The translations under genes were made by a program, and so were the position numbers. A stretch of DNA of 8,595 nucleotides, from assembly GCA_030453285.1 (NCBI GenBank), contig JAKDKP010000067.1, positions 1-8,595 of the forward strand, in the 5' to 3' direction. Positions 1-8,595 of this stretch are shown here, in pieces (the stretch's first letter is position 1; each line of letters opens with the position of its first letter). Under the pieces are notes generated by a model. That model saw only the letters and a program-made list of their open reading frames with translations. It had not been told where the DNA came from and ran no database searches. This DNA comes from Propionibacteriales bacterium. GTDB taxonomy: Bacteria > Actinomycetota > Actinomycetes > Propionibacteriales > Propionibacteriaceae.

Positions 1-383
1 CGCTGTGCCCGCCCGTGCTCTCCCAGCACGCGGCCATCGCCGCCTTCACCGATACTGCGCGTGCTGAGCTGGACACCCACGTACAGCGCTATACCGAGAA
101 CCGCCAGATCCTGCTGGAACGACTACCGGACTGCGGGTTCACCGCGATGGCACCCGCCGACGGCGCCTTCTATCTGTGGTGCGACGTGTCTGGCTTGACC
201 GATGACTCCGAGCAGTGGTGCGCCGAGGTGCTGGCACGAACAGGTGTCGCGATCGCCCCGGGAACCGACTTCGACACCGTCGCCGGATCGACCCACGTGC
301 GCATCTCGTTCGCCGGAACGTCGGAGCAGATGATCATCGCCTGTGACCGGTTGCGTGCCCTCGTCAGCCACGCCGGGCGATGA
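1..383 (+). CDS. PLP-dependent class I/II aminotransferase, C-terminal part (5' end outside window)
   Basis: This is the last 126 or so codons of an aminotransferase; the open frame enters from the left edge (first complete codon at 3) and ends with TGA at 381-383. The visible part is the small C-terminal domain of fold-type I PLP enzymes, which transfer an amino group between an amino acid and a 2-oxo acid in the cytoplasm. Supporting motifs are the run PADGAFYLWCDV, the stretch GVAIAPGTDFD, and HVRISFAG, whose Arg is the residue that in this family binds the substrate alpha-carboxylate. The PLP-binding Lys lies upstream and is not visible, so substrate cannot be named. The GTG at 15 is an internal valine codon, not a start. 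The 3' end overlaps the convergent methyltransferase gene by 20 bp. The family call is secure; the specific reaction is not. Confidence 0.85.
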   Translation, partial: LCPPVLSQHAAIAAFTDTARAELDTHVQRYTENRQILLERLPDCGFTAMAPADGAFYLWCDVSGLTDDSEQWCAEVLARTGVAIAPGTDFDTVAGSTHVRISFAGTSEQMIIACDRLRALVSHAGR

Positions 384-1086
384 AGACGAACTCTTGGCCG
401 GGTCGGTCCGGGGCATCTCGTACGTCAATCACCGACCAACCGGTCGCCAGCAGCGACGTCTCGATCTCCTCCCGGCCACGGAAGCGCAGGGTGCAGCGGG
501 ATTCGATGTGCTCGCCCGACGGCAACACGGTGGGTGAGTCGAAGGTGACCAGGTCCCCGTTGACGCCGACAACCTCCACCCAGTCCTCGACCGGCCCCAG
601 GTCGGGCACCTCGACAACCTGGCGGGAGAGGTTCTTGGTCCAGCCCACCCAGGCATGGCGGTCGGGGTCGCGGATCTCGAAGATCAGATGACCACCAGGC
701 TGGACGGCGGCGTGAATCCCTTGCAGGGTGGCGATCCAGTCCTCGTCGGTCACGAATACCTGGGCAACGTTGGCGGTCATCGTTGCCAGATCAACCTGCA
801 GCGGCGGCAAGGCGGTGGCGTCGCCGACGACCCACTGCACCCTGTCGGCGTACGGCTTCGCGCGGGCCACGGCGACCGACGCGCCATCCGGATCCACGCC
901 CACCACGCGCACGCCCTGTTGAGCCAAGAGGCAGCCGAACGTCCCCGTACCGCATCCCACATCCAGCACAGAGCTCGCCCGGAACTCCTCGACGATGCGC
1001 GCGTAGGCGTCGAGGTCGCTGCGATCGGGATCGAGCGGGTCGTACAGCGGGGCGAGTCGGGGATCGGTGAAGACGGGATCCGGCAT
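364..1086 (-). CDS. class I SAM-dependent methyltransferase
   Basis: A 240-residue Rossmann-fold methyltransferase that would transfer a methyl group from S-adenosylmethionine to an unidentified acceptor. Motif I is seen at residues 41-55 (LDVGCGTGTFGCLLA), the ribose-binding acidic residue after strand 2 at D65 (VVGVDPDG), and the adenine-contacting region at about 88-94 (GDATALP). A post-motif segment QPGGHLIFEIRDP (129-141) is typical of the Methyltransf_25/11 type. The C-terminal third is a beta-rich substrate-side region with no recognisable specificity signature. I chose ATG at 1086; an in-frame GTG at 1107 would add seven residues outside the family core. No Shine-Dalgarno precedes the ATG, but a TANNNT box sits seven bases before it, so the mRNA may be leaderless. 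It is divergent from the dehydrogenase gene at 1149 and convergent with the aminotransferase. Confidence 0.85.
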   Translation of the reverse strand: MPDPVFTDPRLAPLYDPLDPDRSDLDAYARIVEEFRASSVLDVGCGTGTFGCLLAQQGVRVVGVDPDGASVAVARAKPYADRVQWVVGDATALPPLQVDLATMTANVAQVFVTDEDWIATLQGIHAAVQPGGHLIFEIRDPDRHAWVGWTKNLSRQVVEVPDLGPVEDWVEVVGVNGDLVTFDSPTVLPSGEHIESRCTLRFRGREEIETSLLATGWSVIDVRDAPDRPGQEFVFIARRG

Positions 1087-1093
1087 GGACGTG

Positions 1094-1099
1094 AGACTA
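1094..1099 (-). promoter_or_regulatory. candidate -10 box of the methyltransferase gene
   Basis: On the minus strand the hexamer reads TAGTCT (TANNNT type) and ends seven bases before the ATG at 1086, the spacing expected for a transcript starting at or next to the A of the start codon. No good -35 hexamer is visible. This would explain the absence of a ribosome binding site. Inference from spacing only. Confidence 0.3.
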
Positions 1100-1135
1100 G
1101 AGGTCACTCGTGAGGTGTGCGAATGCGTTCTCTCC

Positions 1136-1141
1136 TATGCT
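1136..1141 (+). promoter_or_regulatory. candidate -10 box of the SDR gene
   Basis: TATGCT ends seven bases before the ATG at 1149, matching the geometry of leaderless actinobacterial genes. No convincing -35 is seen at the usual distance. It mirrors the box on the other strand at 1094-1099, making the 62-bp gap a compact divergent promoter region. Confidence 0.35.
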
Positions 1142-1148
1142 GGCGGCC

Positions 1149-1925
1149 ATGACAGTCCCGGGTCGACTGGCCGGCAGGCGCACCCTCGTCCTGGGTGGTG
1201 GAGGAGCAGGGATCGGCCGCGGCATCTGTGAACGCTTCGCCGGCGAGGGTGCTGTCCTCGCCGTGGCCGATGTTGATCATGGCAGGGCCGAGGCCACGGC
1301 CGAAGCCATCCGCCGCAGCGGGGGTGCGGTGATCGCGATCAGCGCTGATGTCCGCGATGCCCAGGCACTGGACGACATGATCACTCGATCAGCAGACGAT
1401 CTGGGCGGCCTCGACATCCTGATCACCGTGATCGGCGGCCAGGTGGCATTCGTGCCGGCCGTTCCGCTGACCGAGATGGCCGACACGGACTGGGACACGA
1501 TGTATGAGCTCAACCTCCGCTACGTTGCGCGCGCGGTCCGCCGAGTGCTGGGCATCTTTACCCACCAATCGGGCTCGGGGTGCATCGTCAGCATCGGGTC
1601 CGTCGCAGGCGTGATGGCGGCCCCACACCAGGCTGGATACGGGGTGATGAAGGCCGGCCTGCTCAGTCTCGCCAGGACGGTCGCCGCCGAGCAGGCCCCG
1701 TACGGCACCCGGATGAATGTCGTGGTGGCCGGTGCGATCTCCATGGCCGTGGCGAACGTCGACTCGTCCGACGAGTGGGTCGACGAGATCCCGATGGGGC
1801 GGCTCGGGAGCATTGCCGACGTCGCCAACGCGGCGCTGTTCCTGGCCTCCGACGAGGCCGCCTATGTGACCGGTCAGGGTCTGATCGTCGACGGCGGAGT
1901 GTCGGTCCGAGGGCCGTTCGCCTGA
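1149..1925 (+). CDS. short-chain dehydrogenase/reductase (SDR family, NAD-type)
   Basis: A 258-residue classical SDR, a cytoplasmic NAD(P)H-dependent oxidoreductase acting on an alcohol/carbonyl substrate. The nucleotide-binding glycine motif is GGGGAGIG at residues 16-23; an acidic residue at the end of strand 2 (D41) favours NAD(H). The active site is complete: N122, S151, Y164 and K168 (YGVMK). The C-terminal signature AAYVTGQGLIVDGG is standard. Two structural motifs deviate: the usual NNAG after strand 4 reads TVIG (93-96), and the PG after strand 6 reads AG (194-195). I chose ATG at 1149 because the family core begins right after it; GTG 1110 and ATG 1137 are in-frame alternatives adding 13 or 4 residues without homology value. 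The gene ends 42 bp before the sulfatase in the same direction, suggesting co-transcription. Substrate unknown. Confidence 0.88.
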   Translation: MTVPGRLAGRRTLVLGGGGAGIGRGICERFAGEGAVLAVADVDHGRAEATAEAIRRSGGAVIAISADVRDAQALDDMITRSADDLGGLDILITVIGGQVAFVPAVPLTEMADTDWDTMYELNLRYVARAVRRVLGIFTHQSGSGCIVSIGSVAGVMAAPHQAGYGVMKAGLLSLARTVAAEQAPYGTRMNVVVAGAISMAVANVDSSDEWVDEIPMGRLGSIADVANAALFLASDEAAYVTGQGLIVDGGVSVRGPFA

Positions 1926-1956
1926 GCCCCCTTTCCCTTGATCAACTGACGTCTAC

Positions 1957-1963
1957 GAGAGGA
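1957..1963 (+). promoter_or_regulatory. ribosome binding site of the sulfatase gene
   Basis: GAGAGGA lies four bases before ATG 1968. This is a clear Shine-Dalgarno sequence by the standards of this window and fixes the sulfatase start despite the unusual N-terminal extension it implies. Confidence 0.6.
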
Positions 1964-1967
1964 CACC

Positions 1968-3503
1968 ATGCCCACCGTGCCAGCTTCGTCCATCCTGTCC
2001 AGAGCGAGTGGCCCGCGTCACCGGCACCATGATCGACCCAACATCGTGCTGATCTGTGTCGATCAGATGCGGGGGGATGCGTTGTCGGCCGCCGGTCATC
2101 CGGTGATCAGGACGCCGCATCTCGATGAGCTGGCCGGTCAGGGCACCCGGTTCTCCCGGGCCTATTCGGCCACTCCGACCTGTGTTCCGGCGCGGGTCGG
2201 GCTGTTCACCGGCCAGTCACAGGAGACGCACGGGCGGACCGGCTACCGGGACGGGGTTCCCTTCACCACGGCGCATCCGGTGACGATGCAGGGCGTTCTG
2301 CGCGAGAACGGCTATCAGACCCAGGCGATCGGCAAGATGCACGTCTACCCCGAACGGGCCCGCTGCGGCTTCGATGACGTGATCCTGCACGACGGGTTCC
2401 TGCACTTCGGACGGCGGTACGGACACGGCCACCTGGAAGCCCATGATGATCATCTGCGGTGGCTCCGGCGCCAACCCGAAGCCGATGCGCGGGCCGACTA
2501 TTTCGAGGACGGGGTCGGTTGCAATTCGATGGTGGCGATTCCCTGGAATCGACCGGAGCGGTTGCATCCGACGAACTGGGCGGTCCAGGAGGCGATCGAC
2601 TGGCTGGATCGGCGTGACCCCGACGTCCCCTTCTTCCTCTACCTGTCCTTCCACCGCCCCCATGCACCGTTCAACCCGCCGCAGTGGGCCTTTGACATGT
2701 ATCACGATCAGCCGCCGGTCGAGCCGCCGGTGGGGGACTGGATCGGAGACTTCGAGGAGTTCCGACGCGATGATCATCACCAGACCATGATGGGAAGGCT
2801 GCGACCCGACGAACACCACCGTGCGGTGAGCGGCTACTACGGCAACATCTCTCACATCGACCTGCAGTTGAATCGGTTCCTCGAGGCGCTGGCTGATCAT
2901 GAGCTCACCGAGGACACCGCCATCGTATTCGTCTCCGATCACGGCGACATGATGGGTGATCATGACATGTACCGCAAGAGCAACGGCTTCGAGGGCAGCG
3001 CGCACGTGCCGATGATCGTCAAGGCGGCACCGCGCTTTGCCGACGGTGCGCCGACCGGTGCCGTGGTCGAGCAGGTGACGGAGCTGCGTGACGTCATGCC
3101 GACGGTGCTGGCGATGGCCGGCGTTGACGTCCCCGATGGTGTCGACGGGATGAGTCTGCTGCCGCACGTGCAGGGGATTGCTGGGCCCCAGTGGCGCGAC
3201 CACATCCACGGTGAGCATGTGACGTTCGGTCAGTCACTGCAGTGGGTGACCGATGGCAAGCGCAAGTACTTGTGGGCCAGCGGTTCGGGCGCCGAACAGT
3301 TCTTCGATCTGGAGGTTGATCCGCACGAACTGCACAACCTCGTACGAGATGAGGCACGAGCCCCTGAGGTCGAGCATTGGCGAGGACTGTTGATCACCGA
3401 TCTCACCGGCCGCGAGGAAGGCTTTGTCGCCGACGGAGAGTTGATCACCGGCCGTCCGGTGCAGACCGAGCAGGCGTGGGTCAGGGAGTTGATCGACAGC
3501 TGA
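1968..3503 (+). CDS. type I (formylglycine-dependent) sulfatase
   Basis: A 511-residue sulfatase that would hydrolyse a sulfate ester (or sulfamate), releasing inorganic sulfate. The signature C72-V-P-A-R76 fits the CxPxR motif in which the Cys is converted to formylglycine by a separate maturase. Other active-site elements are present: metal-binding D32 (ICVDQMRGD), K123 and H125 (IGKMH), H229 (SFHRPHAPF), D324-H325 (SDHGD) and K337 (YRKSNGFEG). The C-terminal subdomain has the usual FFDLEVDPHELHNL stretch. There is no signal peptide, so a cytoplasmic enzyme acting on imported sulfated compounds is likely. The start is set by a good ribosome binding site; it leaves about 22 His/Arg-rich residues before RPNIVLICVDQ, where most homologues begin. 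It follows the SDR by 42 bp and converges on the SRPBCC gene with a 17-bp gap. Arylsulfatase versus choline- or sugar-sulfatase cannot be decided by eye. Confidence 0.92.
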   Translation: MPTVPASSILSRASGPRHRHHDRPNIVLICVDQMRGDALSAAGHPVIRTPHLDELAGQGTRFSRAYSATPTCVPARVGLFTGQSQETHGRTGYRDGVPFTTAHPVTMQGVLRENGYQTQAIGKMHVYPERARCGFDDVILHDGFLHFGRRYGHGHLEAHDDHLRWLRRQPEADARADYFEDGVGCNSMVAIPWNRPERLHPTNWAVQEAIDWLDRRDPDVPFFLYLSFHRPHAPFNPPQWAFDMYHDQPPVEPPVGDWIGDFEEFRRDDHHQTMMGRLRPDEHHRAVSGYYGNISHIDLQLNRFLEALADHELTEDTAIVFVSDHGDMMGDHDMYRKSNGFEGSAHVPMIVKAAPRFADGAPTGAVVEQVTELRDVMPTVLAMAGVDVPDGVDGMSLLPHVQGIAGPQWRDHIHGEHVTFGQSLQWVTDGKRKYLWASGSGAEQFFDLEVDPHELHNLVRDEARAPEVEHWRGLLITDLTGREEGFVADGELITGRPVQTEQAWVRELIDS

Positions 3504-3520
3504 GTCGGCGAGGGAGCGCT

Positions 3521-3952
3521 TCACGGCCGTGGATCGGTCAGGTGACGTACCGCCGAGCGCATCATCTGTTCGTGGTTCCACACCAGCAGTGGCCGCGCCG
3601 CGACGGCCGCGCAGCGGAAGAGCCAACCGTTGACGTCGACCTCTTGCGCGAAGGTGACCCGGGTGCTCTGTCCCTCCCCGGTCAGGGTCCACCGCGCCCA
3701 TCCCGTGAGTGCACCCGACAGCGCGGACTCCAGACGATCGGGGCGCTGGTCGGTGGCGGTGAGATCGAGGTCCATCGTGTACGGCAGGCGTGACCTGATC
3801 AACACCCGGGCGCTGCGGTCGCCGGTCCGAGCAATGGCACGCACCTCCGGCCACCAGAGGGGATAGTGCTCGAGATCGGCCAGACGTTCGTACACCTGGT
3901 CGTACGGGGCATCGACCAACCAGGTCCCGTCGAATCGGAAGTGGCGGCTCAT
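3521..3952 (-). CDS. SRPBCC (START/Bet v1-like) family protein
   Basis: A 143-residue protein of the SRPBCC superfamily, a single helix-grip domain that encloses a hydrophobic ligand pocket; members include polyketide cyclases, ligand carriers and many actinobacterial proteins of unknown role. Seen: the N-terminal strand FRFDGTWLVDAPYDQVYERLADLEHYPLWWPEV, which is the hallmark opening of the family when read in parts (APYDQVYE, then YPLWWPEV), alternating strands in the middle, and the C-terminal helix ending WNHEQMMRSAVRHL. ATG at 3952 is chosen over the 13-codon longer GTG at 3991 because the domain begins at once and a weak GGTGGA lies upstream of it. It is divergent from ligA, with the IS now lying between their promoters. 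Ligand and reaction are unknown. Confidence 0.8.
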   Translation of the reverse strand: MSRHFRFDGTWLVDAPYDQVYERLADLEHYPLWWPEVRAIARTGDRSARVLIRSRLPYTMDLDLTATDQRPDRLESALSGALTGWARWTLTGEGQSTRVTFAQEVDVNGWLFRCAAVAARPLLVWNHEQMMRSAVRHLTDPRP

Positions 3953-3998
3953 GGGTATCCACCGTAGTGGTCCGCCCTGCGCGTGCCGCATGGCCGCG

Positions 3999-4010
3999 AT
4001 CGGCGCCGAT
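3999..4010. promoter_or_regulatory. 12-bp perfect palindrome, candidate operator
   Basis: ATCGGCGCCGAT is a perfect palindrome in the original gap between the divergent SRPBCC and ligA genes, 47-58 bp upstream of the SRPBCC ATG and just left of the IS. It overlaps an in-frame ATG at 4009 that could be the ancestral ligA start. It may be an operator or chance in GC-rich DNA. Confidence 0.25.
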
Positions 4011-4025
4011 GTCGGTGACGAGCAC

Positions 4026-4027
4026 TA
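4026..4027. repeat. left copy of TA target-site duplication
   Basis: TA immediately outside the left inverted repeat, matching TA at 5177-5178 on the right. IS630-family elements insert at TA and duplicate it, so this fits the family exactly. Confidence 0.75.
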
Positions 4028-4040
4028 GTGGTGTGTCGCT
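4028..4040 (+). repeat. left terminal inverted repeat of the IS630 element
   Basis: GTGGTGTGTCGCT. The inverted right end reads GTGGTCCGTCTCT, so 10 of 13 positions match, with the first five identical. Beyond position 13 similarity stops. Confidence 0.75.
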
Positions 4041-4074
4041 TAAATGAATATGCAGTGTGGGGGTAGTATGGAGT

Positions 4075-7346
<3,272 letters not shown>

Positions 7347-7392
7347 GGCACCGCCCCAGGACCCCGATCCTGCCGACCGGACCCTGTCAGAA

Positions 7393-7776
7393 GTGGACCG
7401 CCGTGAGCTGATCCGTTGGGCTGCTTCTTGTGTGGAACGACTCCTGCCCACGTTCAGCGCACACCGCCCCACGGATCGTCGCCTGGGTGATGCCCTGCAA
7501 GCCGTCGACGGATTTCGTACGGGCACAGTCTCGGTGAGCACGATGAGGAAACTGGCTTTCGGATGTCATGACGCGGCTCGGGACTGCCAGCGGGAGGACG
7601 CTGCAGCAGTCGCACGAGCCTGTGGTCAGGCCATCGCGGTGGCACACATGGCCGGACACGCACGGAATGTGGATCGATACACCCGAAAGGTCCTGCAGGG
7701 GGCCGCACTCGCCGAGGAGTTGGTCCGACAGAGGTCACTGCTCCCGGCACGGTTTCAGCACTATGTTTATCGGTAG
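7393..7776 (+). CDS. Imm-5-like domain protein (putative immunity protein)
   Basis: A 127-residue, mostly helical protein that resembles the Imm-5-like family annotated as putative immunity proteins in actinobacteria. The resemblance rests on an N-terminal WAASCVERLLPTF block (9-21), a PTDRRLGDALQAV block (26-38), an Ala-rich helix with ARACGQAIAVAHMAGHARNV (residues 73-92, read as two halves), and a basic C-terminal tail. The family name comes from comparative genomics; a biochemical role is not established to my knowledge. It starts 46 bp after ligA and is probably on the same transcript. GTG 7393 is chosen because the domain begins there; TTG 7339, which overlaps the ligA stop by eight bases, is in frame and would give 145 residues. 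No ribosome binding site decides between them. No toxin gene is visible nearby. Confidence 0.6.
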   Translation: MDRRELIRWAASCVERLLPTFSAHRPTDRRLGDALQAVDGFRTGTVSVSTMRKLAFGCHDAARDCQREDAAAVARACGQAIAVAHMAGHARNVDRYTRKVLQGAALAEELVRQRSLLPARFQHYVYR

Positions 7777-7792
7777 GAGTGAGCCACTGAAC

Positions 7793-7804
7793 CACCTGCA
7801 GGTG
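7793..7804. repeat. 12-bp perfect palindrome
   Basis: CACCTGCAGGTG, centred between bases 7798 and 7799, begins 17 bases after the stop of the Imm-5-like gene. It could form a small hairpin in the 3' untranslated region, but there is no loop of normal size and no T-tract, so it is not a standard intrinsic terminator. Confidence 0.4.
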
Positions 7805-8017
7805 TGAGCCCCTGCTCCCAGCAGTTCCTCAAGGTGCGCGAGGTGTTCACCGCCTCGCTCGGAGACAGAAGTCCCCGCAGTCAGTGAGGCCTTGGAACAA
7901 CGCGTTGGCAAGGTTCATGCCGTTTCTGACGGTCTCGTCGATACGCTGTCGGAGGCATCGTTGACAATCGTGATCTTGACCGTCAGATCAGCGCTGGGTC
8001 CAAGAGAAGCGTCCTGA
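7804..8017 (+). pseudogene. possible frameshifted gene remnant
   Basis: From GTG 7804 one frame reads FLKVREVFTASLGD and then runs into TGA at 7885. Skipping a single base near 7867 moves into a second frame that continues smoothly as EVPAVSEALEQRVGKV, then HAVSDGLVDTLSEA, ending at TGA 8015. The joined segment has the amphipathic helical look of a real protein C-terminus and faintly recalls the end of mannitol-dehydrogenase-family proteins, which I cannot verify. If genuine it is a truncated, frameshifted relic with no N-terminal domain. Chance is a live alternative. Confidence 0.25.
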
Positions 8018-8048
8018 CACCTTCCAGGCGTAGTCGCACGGGTGACAC

Positions 8049-8434
8049 TCAACAAACCCGGCATCCGGCTACACCCACGTTGTGCACCGTAGGGGTGGCC
8101 TTCTCAGCTGCGATTACGGCGAACGCCTGCTGAGTTCGAGGACTCCGCCGACAAGATCGACGCAACCGTTCCAACTCGGTTCGCTCATAGACATCGGTCG
8201 CATCGGACGGATCACCCATCCCGGCCGATCGATCACGACCCGGTGTCCCAGCGACCGGTCCTCGATCCGAATCTCGCAGGCAGCCTCGACGATCGTGCGT
8301 CCGGTCTCAATCACCAGCCAAGCAGTCTCCCCGCGGTATTTCCCGGCATGGCTCTTCCTTCGCACCCATGAGGGCACCCTGCCCTACCAAGCCGCAGACC
8401 GACGATCAAGGTGCCACCAAACCGGGTCAATCAC
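8049..8434 (-). pseudogene. possible decayed gene with internal stop and frameshift
   Basis: On the minus strand a frame from GTG 8434 reads VIDPVWWHLDRRSAAW, meets TAG (8386-8384) in what could have been a coding position, and stays open afterward (GKYRGETAWLVIETG, then EIRIEDRSLGHRVVIDRPGW). Near 8219 coding character appears to pass to another frame: from ATG 8219 a 56-codon frame reads MGDPSDATDVYERTELERL through AFAVIAAEKA to TGA at 8051-8049. Third-position GC of this last part is only about 55-60%, low for this genome. I do not recognise the family. One stop and one shift would make it a dead gene. Confidence 0.25.
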
Positions 8435-8460
8435 AGAAGAATTGACTGGATCCCGCCTCT

Positions 8461-8490
8461 GTCCAATCAGGGGGTGCGCCCCTTGTGGAC
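8461..8490. repeat. two-step inverted repeat (hairpin)
   Basis: GTCCA (8461-8465) pairs perfectly with TGGAC (8486-8490), and AGGGG (8469-8473) with CCCCT (8479-8483), around a five-base loop, with a 3/2 internal bulge. Ten base pairs in total. No T-run follows on either side, so operator, attenuator-like element or transposon-end relic are all possible. Confidence 0.5.
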
Positions 8491-8521
8491 AACTGACGGG
8501 TATTCGGAAGCGTCATCCACA
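8484..8521. promoter_or_regulatory. pair of oppositely oriented DnaA-box-like 9-mers
   Basis: TGTGGACAA (8484-8492) is TTGTCCACA on the minus strand, and TCATCCACA lies on the plus strand at 8513-8521. Both fit the pattern YYRTCCACA used by DnaA in high-GC Gram-positives. They are 20 bp apart. Two boxes alone do not make an origin; they may instead be a regulatory element for the gene starting at 8571. Confidence 0.35.
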
Positions 8522-8558
8522 GATTGTTCTGAGGCCGGTGTTTGTCAGTGCCGGCCAT

Positions 8559-8564
8559 TAATGT
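8559..8564 (+). promoter_or_regulatory. candidate -10 box of the gene at 8571
   Basis: TAATGT ends six bases before ATG 8571, the geometry of a leaderless transcript. The AAGGA at 8565-8569 is only one base from the ATG, too close to act as a normal ribosome binding site. TTGTCA at 8542 is only 11 bases upstream of the box and is not an acceptable -35. Confidence 0.3.
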
Positions 8565-8570
8565 AAGGAC

Positions 8571-8595
8571 ATGACCAGCACCGCCAGCCTCCTCA
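8571..8595 (+). CDS. start of an unidentified protein (runs off the window)
   Basis: ATG 8571 opens a frame, MTSTASLL, that continues to the window edge. Only eight residues are visible, so no family can be assigned. Support for a real start is the TANNNT box six bases upstream and the purine-rich AAGGA directly before the ATG. The preceding DnaA-box-like pair and hairpin may belong to its control region. Confidence 0.4.

Larger units (their letters stand above)
7777..8570. other. 794-bp region without a convincing intact gene; probably degraded DNA
   Basis: Several 60-base stretches here are only 50-55% GC, against about 68-77% in sampled ligase lines, and no long open frame has coherent protein character. 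A plus-strand frame at 8082-8561 is open for 159 codons but its product is Ser/Arg/Thr-rich and motif-free. Coding-like fragments that need a frameshift or stop read-through occur on the plus strand (7804-8017) and minus strand (8049-8434). The region also holds a 12-bp palindrome (7793-7804), a two-step hairpin (8461-8490) and two DnaA-box-like 9-mers (8484-8521). TTGACA at 7961 has no good -10 partner. Confidence 0.5.

Noticed and set aside
2441..2966. Recurrent TGATCA/GATGATCAT words inside the sulfatase gene
   Set aside because: They arise from repeated Asp-His and His-Asp codons of a metal-binding enzyme and show no regular spacing.
2217..3218. 333-codon minus-strand frame opposite the sulfatase
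   Set aside because: Shadow of the sulfatase gene; Val/His/Arg-rich and motif-free.
7961..7989. TTGACA as a promoter -35 element
   Set aside because: At 16-18 bp downstream only TCAGAT, CAGATC or AGATCA are found, poor -10 matches, and no gene follows.
8082..8561. 159-codon plus-strand frame in the gene-poor right part
   Set aside because: Ser/Thr/Arg-rich product, no motif, no ribosome binding site, and it is opposite more protein-like minus-strand segments.

Overview
The window is chromosomal DNA from a high-GC actinobacterium. Sampled lines of the ligase gene run near 68-77% GC, and proteins such as the SRPBCC protein, the class I/II aminotransferase and the Imm-5-like protein read as typically actinobacterial. 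Propionibacteriaceae is a plausible but unproven placement. All functional calls rest on motifs read by eye; no searches were run.

Layout. Positions 1-383 hold the 3' end of a PLP aminotransferase (+). It converges on, and overlaps by 20 bp, a SAM methyltransferase (364-1086, -). Divergent from that is a short-chain dehydrogenase (1149-1925, +), followed after 42 bp by a formylglycine-type sulfatase (1968-3503, +). These two probably form a small catabolic pair. A small SRPBCC/START-like protein (3521-3952, -) converges on the sulfatase. A complete IS630-family element (4028-5176), with TA target duplication, matching imperfect inverted ends and an intact DDE transposase, lies immediately before NAD-dependent DNA ligase ligA (about 5181-7346, +). 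A short Imm-5-like protein gene (about 7393-7776, +) follows. The last 0.8 kb (7777-8570) has no convincing intact gene, is locally lower in GC, and holds what look like decayed coding remnants on both strands, a strong hairpin and two DnaA-box-like 9-mers. A new gene starts at 8571 and leaves the window.

Most notable point. If the IS and one TA are removed in silico, the ligA reading frame stays open leftward through the junction to an in-frame ATG at 4009 and GTG at 4015. The insertion therefore lies either within the first few codons of ligA or immediately upstream, so this normally essential gene may now depend on transcription and a start codon supplied at or after the IS end. I found no CRISPR array, tRNA, rRNA or convincing new multi-gene system; apart from the IS/ligA junction and the degraded right end, the window is ordinary.
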